A stretch of 64,000 bases of DNA from Triglochin maritima (lineage: Eukaryota > Streptophyta > Magnoliopsida > Alismatales > Juncaginaceae): positions 15,158,501 to 15,222,500 of the forward strand of contig OY821770.1 in the NCBI GenBank assembly GCA_963682175.1, given 5' to 3'. Numbering within the stretch: position 1 is the stretch's first letter; each line of letters begins with the position of its first letter. A program made the position numbers and the translations under genes. The notes beneath the pieces are model-generated. The model had not been told where the DNA came from. It saw only the letters and a list, made by a program, of their open reading frames with translations, and searched no databases. Positions 22,286 through 33,267 of this stretch are shown here, one piece after another.

Positions 22286-24347
22286 TGATTGAACGTTTTA
22301 TATTAACCGCAAGTGCGCGGCCGCGTTGAAGCGGTGGCAAATACGGGTCGTCCACTGGGAGGTGTGTCGACACTTGGTTTGTGCGAAGGCGAGAGGTAAA
22401 GAAATGGAAGAAAGGTTGGTTACACTAAACTACACTAAGGTCATCACTAACCATGACCTGGACGACCCGGTCATCAGCTCTCTCTCTTCAAAATCAGCTT
22501 TCTCTCTCTTCCACATCAGTTTTCTCTTTCCTCAACCCACCTTCTTCTCTTTCCTACACTATTCATCTCTTAACCACAACCCAACACAACTCACAACAAC
22601 CTACATCTCTCCTCCACATCATTTCGGGGTCCATCTTGGTAAAATTTTAAAAAAAAATTAAACAATTTCTAAAAAATCAAAACAATTATAAAACGAATTT
22701 TCAAAAAAAAAATTATAAAAAAACTCAAACAAAAAATTAAAAAAATCAAAACAAAACAAAAAAACAAAATAAAAAATCAAAAAATAATAAAATAATGGAT
22801 GACCAGGTCGTCGACCCGGTCGTTCAAACGACCGGGTCGACGACCCGGTCATCCATGACCTCTCCACGACCGCTCCATTCACCCGTTAACAAAAAAAAGT
22901 CACGGTCATTAATGACCGAACTCTCACGACCGCAAATTTACACCCGTTAAGGGATGCTCTAAGGTGCAAATGGAAATGGAAGAAAAGCAAGAAAACTAAA
23001 CCCCAAATGGGGTAGAGAAATAATGTGAACATAAAGAAGTATGTGTATGTTCATTAAGCTCCTCACAACATGTAGTGCATGAAATCATAAAACTACATCC
23101 AACTTTGTCTCTACATGAATTAAGATAAGACTACATCATTAAAACATACAAGACAATAATTGGAATGAAGCTACATGAACTCAAGTATAAAGACTATACC
23201 CTATTATGCCTCTACATGAATTAAGATTTCACTACATCATTAAAACATACAAGACATTAGCTAAGGTAAAGGCAACAAGAGCACATACACTACAAATTGT
23301 GTTTCCAATATTAACTTCATCCATATCCTAACCTTATCATTCCCCATAAAATAGGTCCACTAATCAAAGCATAAGCTAAGATTCATTCAAGAGCATTAAC
23401 ATATCAAAGATAAGAGTGAAACTCATTAGATGGTTATGGAAATCATATAAAGCTCAAGGGATAAAGATAACACACACTTAATACACTACATGATTATATC
23501 ACAAATTTCTCCACCCCCCAAATGGGGATGGAACTACTCACTACTCATTACACTACTGATTAGACTAAGTAAAGAAAACATTTAACTAAGATACTAAAAT
23601 TACTAAACAAGAGATTAAACAAAGTAAAGCAACCCACACAAAACAAGCAACATAACAAAACAAGATTAAAAGAAACAAATAAACTTTTATTAACAATGAC
23701 TCACATTGAAGGCAGTATTCTTCTCCACCTTGAGTTATTGCTTCAAGGCTCACTCCTTAGTAGAGAGAATGCCACCAAACAATGGGTAATTACAATGGAA
23801 GGTGAAAAGTTCTATTTATAAGCATGGAAAAAGCTAATCGGGGACAATCCCCCGATGTGGGACTAAACCAATACCAAAAATAGCCTAAACACATGATAAT
23901 ACAAGTCCAGGAGAAAGCTTGGTGGATCTGGGGCCATATGGACCGCCAATTAGCGGTCCAAGACCGCCAATTGGCGGTCTATAAACTTCAGATCTGCTTG
24001 GTTTTTGTTTTGGGCTTTGCTTGGAGTGTTTCTTGGTCTTAGATGCATCTACTTTGTTTAGTGGAGCTCCGACCCGAATTGAATTGACAAAATACTCCCC
24101 ATGATGGTGTGGAGTTTCCTGTTTTGCTCTTCGGTCCTTTTGTCTTACGTTCAGGTCCTTCTCCCTTGCATCTTGGTCCTCAGGTCTCACAATTAAGTCC
24201 TTTTTCCCTGCTTTTGGGTCCTTTATGCTTCTTCTCTCCAAACCTCTTTATTTCTGAAATTCAAACATAAAACTCGTCACATAGCATTGCTTAGATGTAA
24301 GATAATAGATATAAGATACGAATATGAGCATGAAATGATGTCAATCA
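22286..24347 (-). mobile_element. Solo LTR B2 (gypsy family B), 2062 bp including a MITE
   Basis: Left end TGATTGAACG and right end GTCAATCA, with target duplication TTGGT at 22281-22285 and 24348-24352. The uninterrupted site in the sister LTR (about 18380-18395, TTAGTTGGTTAAG) confirms the insertion. It is the reverse complement of B1 over its length, except for a 521-bp MITE at 22439-22959. It carries two adjacent palindromes, 23940-23959 and 23961-23980, the second perfect (AGACCGCCAATTGGCGGTCT). A 118-codon frame on the minus strand (24241-23885) is shared with B1. Confidence 0.93.
22439..22959. mobile_element. PIF/Harbinger-like MITE, 521 bp
   Basis: It is present in B2 but absent from B1. 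It is flanked by TAA (22436-22438 and 22960-22962), the TWA duplication typical of PIF/Harbinger elements. The ends are GGTCATCACTAACC and, inverted, GAGCATCCCTTAAC. The middle is very A-rich (22645-22800), followed by a near-perfect hairpin with 19-bp arms and a 2-base loop at 22806-22845. It has no coding capacity. Confidence 0.8.
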
Positions 24348-25902
24348 TTGGTTAAGTATGACTTTTGTTGGAGAAGATAATTAGTCAAAATATTATCTTT
24401 GCCCCTCTTGATTGAGTGATGATATTAATGGGTCCCTTGATAAAGCAAAGTTATAATGTGCACAATGTGATTTGAGTTAAGTCACATATTTATAACTAGC
24501 TTAAAGAGATCAAGAAATGAATACTAATACAAAGATGACACAATACTACTTTGTGTGTATTCTTAATATCATGAGGCAAGGGGCGGACACAAGTGATGCA
24601 CTCCATCACTAAATGGATCGGGTTTTGCTTCGAGTGGAATTAAGACATCTAACTAATTGGGAGCTATAATGTGTAGCTAGATACCGCTTATAGCTTGTGA
24701 TATTAAGCTCTTAATATCACTGCCAACTTAGTTTATATCCTCCTATAGGTCACACCACAAAACTAGGAAACAAGAAATGGGGATTTTGAGTTCATAAGGT
24801 GTGTCGGGTTTCATATAGAAAATATGACACATGTGGTGAACAAGCAAAATCAAAATTATGTTGTGATTAATAACATAATTAGAATCTAAATTAAATTCAT
24901 ATGTTATGTACATATTATGGGGTGTAATGATTTATCATTACATAGGATAATATGTTACATAAGTTGTGAACTTACTACTAATCCCGAAATGTCAAATTTT
25001 GTAGGGGTTAAACCGAAATTTGACCAGTCTGCAGTGCTGTGCAAAAACGGGCGACCGCTAAACGGTCGACCGAATGTTGCACGGTCGACCGAAATGTTGC
25101 ACGGTCGACCGGATGTGTCTCGATCGTAACAGGGAATTTCGTCTGTTCGTTTCGGTCGACCGAAGTATATCGGTCGGTAGACCGAACATTGCGATGAAAT
25201 ATTTTTTGTTACAAACGATCGACCGAGTTATGAACGGTCGACCGAAACTTGGTCTAAACGGTCAACCGAACCTTCAAACGGTCGACCGATCCAGACGGTT
25301 TCTGCAGAATTAATTTAAGAATTAATTAGATCATTGATGGAATTGGTCCATAACTGATTTAATTCGTGGCTGAGATTATTTGTTAGCAGATAATGGATGG
25401 TTAGATGGAAGTTTGCATGAAATCATGGGCAAGAGGTTGGACATGAATAGGTAATTTGGAGAGAACTTATAAATACAAGTTTATCTCATTACCTAATAGA
25501 ATTAATTCATTATATTCTTGTGCAAACATCTCTCTCCATAATTCTCCACGAATTTTCTTAATTCTTGAGTTTAGTTCTAGTTTTCAGAGGGTTAGTAGTT
25601 AGATTCTAAACCCTATTGGAAATTGAGAGGCTAGCTCTTCTCTCTCCGATCTTGTTTAGAGTTTGGTGAATACTCGGGGGCATCCGGCGCAGCGACAAGC
25701 ATCCTCAACGTCTCCGGATCATCAAGAAGTTTTAGAGAATTTCTAGGTATGAAATTCGAAGCCCATGTTTGTTTTAATAATGTTTTGCAACTAGTTATTG
25801 AAACAAACTGATGCATGCATGAAACAAATCATAGAAAATTGTAATTGATCCTTATTGTGCATAAAAATTTCGAAAATATATATGTGTAATTAAACTAGAA
25901 AT

Positions 25903-26262
25903 CAAAAATATCTCCCTAGCTATTTCATGATAGACTATAGTATTCACGGTTTCTTGATTAACAGCATGTAAGATCCAAGAAGACACCAAGTTGTTGCATC
26001 TCTCCCATTTTGTGCAATCTTTAGGTGCTTTAACAAGATCTGGTTTGGTTAGGGTTCCATCAACAAATCCTGATTTGATTTTTGAATTCAAAGATCTCTT
26101 CATAGCCCTACGCCATGTTTGGTAGTTATCTCCATTTAAGACATGGGAAACAAGAATGCTACCTGAATTATCAGAAGGGTTGATGCAATAAGGGTTGTCC
26201 CGATCTTCATTAGTTTTGGTCGCCATTGATGATTTCGTCGAGTTTTGAATCCTTTCCTTCAT
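25903..26262 (-). pseudogene. Copia H gag, N-terminal part
   Basis: The minus strand from 26262 encodes a basic leader and then NPYCINPSDNSGSILVSHVL, NGDNYQTWRRAMKRSLNSK, GFVDGTLTKP, LVSSWILHAVN. This matches the retrotransposon copia-like N-terminal domain (NPY.l..SDn.g..lv...L.G.NY..W.ramk.aL..K.K..Fv.G). The frame runs into element C LTR sequence at 25902 and the remainder is lost. It is a different copia lineage from element D (Retrofit/Ale-like rather than Tork-like, by gag type). Confidence 0.85.
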
Positions 26263-26323
26263 TCGCCGGTGTGATCTCCTTTAATCCAGTATGTGTGCAG
26301 AAGCGTCGTTCAAACCCCAATAA

Positions 26324-26594
26324 GCTCTGATACCATGTAGAAATCAGACTCTATCGATGTAAGATTTTCAATGGAGATGGTGGAAGAATTTCTTGAAAGA
26401 AGAAAGGAAGAAGAAAGGAGAAACGAAGATGGTTGAATAAGTTGTATTGATTATTGAGTATATTGAATTATGGAATGATTACATGATGTGACCCATTTAT
26501 ATTGGGCTTACATGGGTAGCTAATGGACCAGAGCCGATGTGGGACTAAAATATCTAGTAAACTAAATACAAAAAGACTCTAATTACATTTACAC
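26324..26594 (-). mobile_element. Copia H 5' LTR and primer-binding site
   Basis: GCTCTGATACCA at 26324-26335 is the complement of TGGTATCAGAGC, the initiator-tRNA primer site. It is followed by TGTAGAAATC (26336), the LTR terminus, so the LTR reads on the minus strand and ends ...GATTTCTACA. The other LTR end is only approximate, near TTTACACA at 26594. About 260 bp is a usual length for such LTRs. Together with the gag fragment it is the 5' end of a truncated element. Confidence 0.7.
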
Positions 26595-28104
26595 ATAATG
26601 TAAATGTATACTGAATCTCCTATAGATACTTTTTCGAGTCTTATTAGTACAAGAAGTTTGTTGGTTTATTGAACATGAGTTGTAGTTTTTACAGATGTTA
26701 GGTTATACAGATCACGAGACATATTTATGGAAATAAGATAAAAACCCATCAAACGTATGCTAAGTTGTATGACATTTCCATTCTAAATCTTGCATTTTCT
26801 TAAGCATTAAATATTATTCGTGCAAATATTTAGTGATACAATAAGTCTAACTTTGGTTTCTCTAAGTTTTTCAAGAGAAAGTTGTTGGACTTAAATTCTC
26901 ATTGGTGAAATACCTTGACTACCAATTACCAAATGATAAATTACCAGCTTCGTTGCCTCTGCATTTGCTATTATTCTTGCTATTGTCCTCCCTCACCATT
27001 CAGGCTCTATTCTGTTCGTGCAGATAAGATCTCGCTTTAGAGTTCCAACAGCAAGTTGTTGATATTGGGCAACACATGGACGAAATGCTTATAGCAAGCT
27101 GACGGAAGCTAAGAATTGTTGTGACGAACTGAAGAAAAATTGATAGGCGAGCTAAATGAAGATTGTCACGACGAGCTAAAGCAAACCTAAACATTGAAGC
27201 TTTTCATCTATTTATGGTGAGAAGGACCACTGATTTTAGGGTAGTCACTTGAAGCTAATCAGGGATTTGAATGTTTTTAGTTGATTAGTTCTCTACGTAG
27301 CACTATTATCCTTACTCTGTCGGTTGGTGTTGTATGTAAAAAAACGCTCATAGAGTAATCTTGAACAATATCTGCACCTTTTCTATATGCATGTTGCACT
27401 TAAGTTATAACTAGACTATAACCTAAAATATATTCATAACACATACAATAATATAAAATAAACAACTCTAGTTTACCTGGGTGGCAAGTCGGACTGGCCC
27501 GACCTGTTGGTCTGTCGGGCTGCATGCCAGGCTGCGCCTTACGTCGGCCAAATGGGTCGGGCCCATTAAGGGACACGGCCTAGGTTAGCTTGTAGCCGGG
27601 CTAGGCGGGTCGGACCTGGCTCTTATATTATTTTTAAATACCTTCATTTTATATAAAAAACAACTAAAATACCTCCAAAAATTACAAAATACCTAATTTG
27701 TTTTACTTGATTCATTATTAGGCCACTAGGTTCATTAGTGGATAATTTATATGTAACTGGTAATAAAATCTAAGATGGATTAGCAAGAAAAGCGAATGAG
27801 AGTCAAGTATTGAGTATCAAACCAAAATTGTTTTCCTCGTGTGCTTATGTTGTCGCTTGTTGGAAAAACTTTATTTTTTTGTCGTTTTTAATTATTAAAA
27901 TGAATTATGTAACCACATCTTATTTGACCAATGAGTGTTACCTGAATGGAGATCAATATTGCGTCCCTCGACTTCCAACCCTACCCTACTAGTAAGTTGA
28001 TCAATCATTAAATTGTGTAGTATCATGTCTTTAAGTTGTTAAAGTTGTATTCTCCCTTGTATGATCTCATCGAAAGTAAGAACTAAAGTATCATTTCCAT
28101 AACA
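26595..28104. other. Intergenic spacer
   Basis: I see no convincing gene. A GC-rich patch at 27480-27620 repeats GGCCCG/GGGTCGG words (for example GGTCGGGCCCATTAAGGG) and looks like the end of an unclassified DNA element. The rest is AT-rich and unassigned. Confidence 0.4.
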
Positions 28105-28113
28105 TTTATTAAA

Positions 28114-28507
28114 GGGTTAATTATAATTTGTCGTCCTGAATTATGCATTGATATCACTTTACATTCGTGAACTTTAAAAGATAACAATTACCTCCCATGT
28201 ACTTTTGTTTTGTAACATTTTGTCCCTCTGAACTTTAAAATCATTATTTAAACACACATTCCTAGTTTTTACCATTTTTACGTTATATCCTTAATACACT
28301 CGTAAACCTAGTTTTACGTGAAAGTTCGGATCAAACAAATGTCCGATACGGTGGAATTTGGGTCGAATTAGTAGGATACAACGTAAAAAAATACAAAAAA
28401 TAAGGAATGTGTGTTTAAATAATAAAGTTTTAAAGTTTTATCTTTTAAAGTTCAGGAGTGTAAAGTGATATTAAGGTAAAATTCAGGAGTCAAATTGTAA
28501 TTAACCC
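28114..28507. mobile_element. Palindromic Mutator-like MITE E1, 394 bp
   Basis: The ends are GGGTTAATTATAATTTG and the inverted CAAATTGTAATTAACCC, and the two halves pair over most of their length. For example, AACTTTAAAAGATAAC at left matches GTTTTATCTTTTAAAGTT at right. Flanks TTTATTAAA (28105-28113) and TATATTAAA (28508-28516) agree at 8 of 9 bases, consistent with a 9-bp Mutator-type duplication. A related copy lies at 56110-56586. Confidence 0.8.
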
Positions 28508-28720
28508 TATATTAAATGGTGTGGAGGAAAAGCAAGGATTGAATGATTCAAAATCAAAAGGAAATATGTAGGGTAATTGCTTGCATGTCATTATAAAGGA
28601 CTATAATTCTCAACGACCCCCACTCTACATCTATTATCTGATGTCATCTCAAAATACACTTAATATACACGTTGTCATTAAACTTTCGAAAATGACTCTC
28701 CGTTGGTCGGCTTTCTCTTA

Positions 28721-30713
28721 GAGCATCCTTAACCATTCCAAAAAACCAGGCGCCTAGAAAATCCGACCCGACACATCAGCAATTTATTAATAAAAAAATC
28801 CTAAACCCTTCGCCCGGGCAGAATTTCGTGCGGATACCCGCACGAAATTCCACCCCAGGCGCTTCTTAAATCCTGGTTGGTGGGGGGGCACGTGTCCCGC
28901 ACCATTGGCCTTTTTTGTGTGTTTAGAAAATGTTTTAAAAGTAATTTAAAATCGTTTTTTCAAATATATTTTTATGAAAATAAGTTTTTTATTTGTTTAT
29001 ATTTTTTAGAATTTTTTGATAATTTTTCGTATTTTGCCTAGAATTGATCCTGAAATGACGTGTAGGGGAGAGAATGTATGGTGTTTGAGTTGTTTCTGGG
29101 TGTGATTAAGAAAATTTTAGGAAGTTGATTTGAGCTGACGTGACTGAGAGAGAAGCTGACGTGGCTGAGAAAGAACCAGGACGTCACGACGTTAACAGTG
29201 CTCTTATCTCTGGTATCTCTCTTATCTCTCTCGAATGACTCTCTCTCTCTCTCTTTTGAATCTCTTGAACCCAACAACCAAACCTCCAAACCCAACCTGT
29301 ACATCCGGCAGCCGAATCGTCGGACTAGGTGCTTTGCGGTTTCAATTCCTCACCTTACAACACTCAGTGGAGCTTAAGGAAGATTCCTGAGGCTTCAATT
29401 GACATTCCATTGCTCGGAATCCCGTATTCGTCGAACCTCGTCGGCGTGCTGGGGAGCTCTAACTCTTCTATTCGACATGTCCACACCCTTAGTGACGTGT
29501 GAGGAGTATTTTTACTGCTTCAATTTGATCGTCGAGGTGTTGTGTGGCTTGATTCATCGACGTTGACTGTTCTTAACCGGCGGCGTGGAGAAATCCAATC
29601 AGCGTGATGGACACGCAACTACTTCAATTGACCAGTTCCTCACGTTTAGTAGTGTGCGTGGAGAACTCCGTAGCTCCGATTTGGCTGCTATAGAATACTT
29701 TCACCCACGCGGCTCTGTGGTAACTGACTGCCTCCTTTTGGTACTTCCCGGTGAGCTTCTTCAACTACTTGTTGCCGACCATCTCACGAAGCTCCACGAC
29801 GCCTTCTTCGCCTTCTGGACGATGTAGTGGATATTGTTCATGAGGAAGATGTACGCGAGAACGGAGTCGTTGTAGAGCTCTGACTTGGTTTGGAGATTGG
29901 AGATATGGATGGCAATGATCTGATTCGGAGATTGGAGGTGAGGTGAGCTGCGAGCGGGGATTGGTCGTCGGTCTCCGGGGGCTCCAATTCGGAGAGATTC
30001 GATTCGGGAAGCAACGGTCTGGAAGTAATGAGTTCGGTCAAAGTCTGGTTGTAGGCGCGAGTTGGGAGAGAATGTGATTGACTTGAGTTTGGAATTGCGA
30101 TTCGGACGAGTTGGGATCGGCAAATACGACTTGCATATCGGGAAGTAGATCACGTATTGCGTCATGTAGATCGACTCTCTCTCAGCTCTCTCTCTCTCTC
30201 TCGCTTATCTCTCTCTCATCCTTGTTTGCTTGCCGGATCTAGAGGTTGGGTTTGGAGGTTTGGGATGGGAGGTTTGGTTGTTGGGTTCAGAGCATCATTA
30301 ACAGCGCCCGGGCAGTTTCCGGGCGTCTTGGTTTCTCTCTCCACTACGTCAGCTCAAACCAACCTCCTAAATTTTTCTTAACCACACCCAAAAATACCTC
30401 AAGCGCCCTACATTCTCTCTCATACACGTCGTTTCGAGATCAATTATAAGCAAAACACGAAAAATTGTTAAAAAATTCTAAAAAATATAAACAAATAAAA
30501 AACTTATTTTCATAAAAATATATTTGAAAAAACGATTTTAAATTATTTTTAAAACATTTAGAAAACAAAAAAACAAAAAAATTGAGGACAAATTGGGGGG
30601 GGGGGGGGGGGCTGGGGCTGGGGTGCATTTCCGGGTGGCCTGCTCCTGGCGCGCCCTCCCGTTAAGGGAGGGCATTTCGGGCGTCCGAAATAGAGCACCT
30701 ATTAAGGGTACTC
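28721..30713. mobile_element. Harbinger-like non-autonomous element carrying a gene fragment, 1993 bp
   Basis: It starts GAGCATCCTTAACC and ends GGGTACTC (inverted: GAGTACCCTTAAT). Flanking trinucleotides are TTA and TCA, a TWA-type duplication with one mismatch. Long imperfect inverted arms (about 28721-29310 and 30230-30713) include a matching TTTTATGAAAATAAG / CTTATTTTCATAAAA block, a GACGTGTAGGGGAGAGAATG / CATTCTCTCTCATACACGTC block and CT-rich tracts. The middle, about 29330-30170, holds a piece of an EXO70 gene. A G-run of about 17 bases at 30595-30611 may be a sequencing weak spot. Confidence 0.72.
29600..30170 (-). pseudogene. EXO70-like: Captured EXO70 (exocyst subunit) fragment
   Basis: EXO70 is a subunit of the exocyst, which tethers secretory vesicles at the plasma membrane; plants have many EXO70 genes. 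On the minus strand, starting near 30165, I read MTQYVIYF (family: LTRYVMNY), a TELI segment, DDQSPLAAHL, then ISNLQTKSELYNDSVLAYIF followed by LMNNIHYIVQKAKK (family: LLE.NLE.KSK.YkD.aL..iFLMNN..YiVqK), and KLTGKYQKEAVSYHRAAWVK (family: kyq..a.sYqRaaW). These appear in family order but in more than one frame, so there are at least two frameshifts. The family N-terminus and far C-terminus are missing. It lies wholly between the inverted arms of the element at 28721-30713, as expected for a transposon-captured gene piece. Confidence 0.72.
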
Positions 30714-31060
30714 TCAAGAGATTCAAGAGAAAGATGAGAGAGAGACAAGAGAGGAGTGAGAGAGAGAAGAGATAAGACAAGGTTGAGAAAAGGAGGAGAA
30801 AGGAGAGAAAAAAGTTTACAAAAGTTATTAGATTATAAAAAGATAGGTTTTGTAAAATTTATAATAAAATAATAACTAATCTAACACTGTTAGGGAAGTC
30901 GACTAATGAAGTGACATTTTCGAAAGTTTAATGACAACATGTATATTAAGTGTGTTTAGAGATGACATACTAAACGTGTATATCAGATAATAGGTGTAAA
31001 GTAGGGGTCGAGAATTATAATCTTTTAAAATGACATGCAAGCAATTAACCCAAATATGTA

Positions 31061-33079
31061 TTGGTTTTTGTTTTCCAAACTATGCTAAAATCATGAGCAT
31101 ATTTACGAAATAACTGTTTCTGATACGCACTAATACAGTAATACAGATACGATACCTTCCTACATGATTTCAGGCTTTAAATTCTGAAGCCCACAACCTT
31201 TTGAGTTTTGATTTTCTTTTTGTCTCTGAATGTTAGACTTGTTCTCTGATGAATTAACAGTGTTCTCATACAAAAAGCCCGATAACATGCTACAACCCAA
31301 TCCTGAAAATGAAGCCGTGAATTGGGTTGAACCGTTGGACCAATAATAGGACGTTATATGGTAGCCCTTCACTGGATGCTTTTTTTCGTGATTCACTAAA
31401 GTCCAATCCAGTCCAGTCCATCACAGAAGCTTATTGGTCCAAAGCTCCTATATTAAACCACCACAATTAGAAATATTGCTTTAACTTGGAAGTTGGAAGA
31501 TAGATCCATGTCTTTATATCTCTTAGGATGGATATTCTGGCTTAAAACAACAATTGAGTGTGTTATACTTTGAATGCACTTGTGAGTTGTGATTCTTAAC
31601 AAACAAAAAATTCATTGTGTAATCTAAACAGATGAATGAGGAGCTGTTTGTGTATGAAAAGTTGGAAGTTGTTCAGGTGAACTCCCAAAACGAATCAGTC
31701 CTCATCATTCTTATTTCAAAAGGAATCAACACCCACTTCACAAGAATCCAGTCTCATGTCATCATCACATGCAAGAACAAGACTGACATTAAATGACAAC
31801 CATGTTAGACCATGAGTTTGTCTTCTACTCTTGTAAATGAATTCTTAAAGCGACACCATCCATCTCAAGATGAGAAAGAATCTCATAATCAAAGAAGGTA
31901 GATTGGGCTAACCCACCGACCATTACTTTAAGAATCAAGATTCATGGTTCCAATGACATCCCTCTTATGATAAAACTCTACACAGTTGTCACAAATAAAT
32001 TCTAGAAGCTGAGATGCTAAGGTGTTGCCATGCTTATTTTGGAAAGTAAAATAACAAATTCAATCACAGATTTTGTCTTGTGTAATCAAATCCACAATCT
32101 GTTCGAGGTGATATGGTTTTATACTTATATGTTTCCCAAAGAATTTTGTTTTTTCTAGAAATGGAATAGGAACATTGGGAGGAATAGCTAGCAGGTCAAG
32201 AAAGGAAATTTGTTTGCGGACTTTTCTCAAATGTTGTCACCTAAAACTTGTCTTCGGTTGCAACTTTTTAGTGCAATTAGTGGTCCTCAAATTCCACCTT
32301 AGTCTCAACCATTTGTTGCGTCTCTTCAGCGGTTTAAGTTGATTTTCATGTCGTTTTACGCTATTTCGCTGAGTCATCCAGAGAATCAACTTTTGACTCC
32401 ATTTATACAAGCACTTTAGAATAAAAATGTCATCGTCGATAATTTATGTAATCTATTTAAGATGTGACCAAGAAGAGAAGTTACAACTAATTACAAGAAC
32501 TATACCATTCGACTCAAACTCTGGATAGTCTATACAACTAGTTACACGTACCTTGTGGCAACTACTAAGTTTTTTTTTGGAATCTTCATTAGGTTTATTC
32601 TCTGGTTATAGAGCGAGACATTTCAAGTTAAATCAAGTGGAACGCGGCCTGAGCTTAACCGTCTATCCTGTAAGAAAACAAAATCGAATGAGATCAATGA
32701 CTTGTGAGAAAGAAGATTCCTCGTAAGAAAAAGCGGAATCAATTTTTGACATGGTTTCAATTGACACATATGTCCGGGTAGATTTTGTTTGTAGTACTTC
32801 AAATTTCAGGTAATGGGTTGTGTAAAGAAAATGCAACTAAAATTGAACTGAAAACAGTGAACCGTGTAGCTGAATTAGGTTTGGTTAGGTTTAATTTGCT
32901 TTCATGTGGATTTGGTTGGTTTTGATAAGTGTTGGCCCATAAACAATTAATTTGGAGTTATGATCTAATAAGTTTAGTTACAGAACATTTACGATATTTT
33001 GATCCAATTTAGAAGTTAAACAAGTTCATTTTTTTGCTTATTGTCGTGGTGATAAAATACCGATCCATTATGAATATGT
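31061..33079. other. Intergenic spacer
   Basis: I see no gene, repeat or element boundary I can support. The sequence is AT-rich with short frames lacking recognisable domains. It ends at the CAAAC target duplication of gypsy element F. Confidence 0.4.
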
Positions 33080-33084
33080 CAAAC

Positions 33085-33137
33085 TGTAACATCAAGCGGA
33101 AGAAATTTAAATTTCTTCCGCTTTCGAGGATGTTACA
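33085..33137 (+). repeat. 53-bp mini 5' LTR with a 26-bp palindrome
   Basis: The 5' LTR begins TGTAACATC (3' LTR: TGTAATATC) and ends TTTCGAGGATGTTACA, identical to the 3' LTR end. Instead of about 1.6 kb, the middle is a perfect 26-bp palindrome (33095-33120, GCGGAAGAAATTT plus its complement). The right 35 bases match the 3' LTR end; the left 24 look like an inverted copy of that end lacking TCGAG. Confidence 0.88.
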
Positions 33138-33267
33138 AATTAGTATCAGAGCGGTCTGTTCCGACGCACTTGTCCAAAGAAGTCACCTTAGATGTATTTT
33201 ATATAGTTGCATTTTAGAGCATGCATCCATAATCATCTGATCTTCAGTTTTGTTGTCTCGTGTGTAG

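Larger units (their letters stand above)
21844..25902 (+). mobile_element. 3' LTR of element C, split by solo LTR B2
   Basis: It starts TGTCAATTATTATG and follows the 5' LTR (17946-19998) throughout, interrupted by B2 plus its duplicated TTGGT. Its U3 carries the densest palindrome cluster in the window: exact CGGTCGACCG at 25063, 25082, 25102, 25153, 25235 and 25279, ending about 180 bp before a TATA box (CTTATAAATAC, about 25467). The last few bases of the LTR (CTACA) are missing or changed at the junction with copia H gag, so no target duplication could be confirmed. Confidence 0.85.
28571..31051. mobile_element. Mutator-type MITE with 9-bp duplications, hosting a nested element
   Basis: Terminal inverted repeats of about 140 bp start GGGTAATTGCTTGCATGTCA (28571) and end TGACATGCAAGCAATTAACC plus C (31051). 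They contain matching TTATCTGATGTCATCTC / GAGATGACATAC and TTAAACTTTCGAAAATGA / TCATTTTCGAAAGTTTAA segments. It is flanked by perfect 9-bp duplications AAATATGTA (28562-28570 and 31052-31060), the Mutator signature. No transposase is present. The original element was only about 490 bp; the rest is the insertion at 28721-30713. Confidence 0.92.

Noticed and set aside
17570..26262. The two minus-strand copia gag pieces (17570-17908 and 25852-26262) as one gene split by element C
   Set aside because: They belong to different gag types (UBN2/Tork-like versus copia-N-terminal NPY/NGDNY type) and both are N-terminal, so they come from two elements.
30595..30611. Poly-G tract (also poly-C at 41046 and poly-G at 44748) as a functional G-quadruplex
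   Set aside because: Single homopolymers inside MITEs are best explained by slippage or sequencing uncertainty; no separate G-tract arrangement is seen.
28571..31051. Active EXO70 gene
   Set aside because: Only a middle part of the family is present, with frameshifts, and it is confined between transposon arms.
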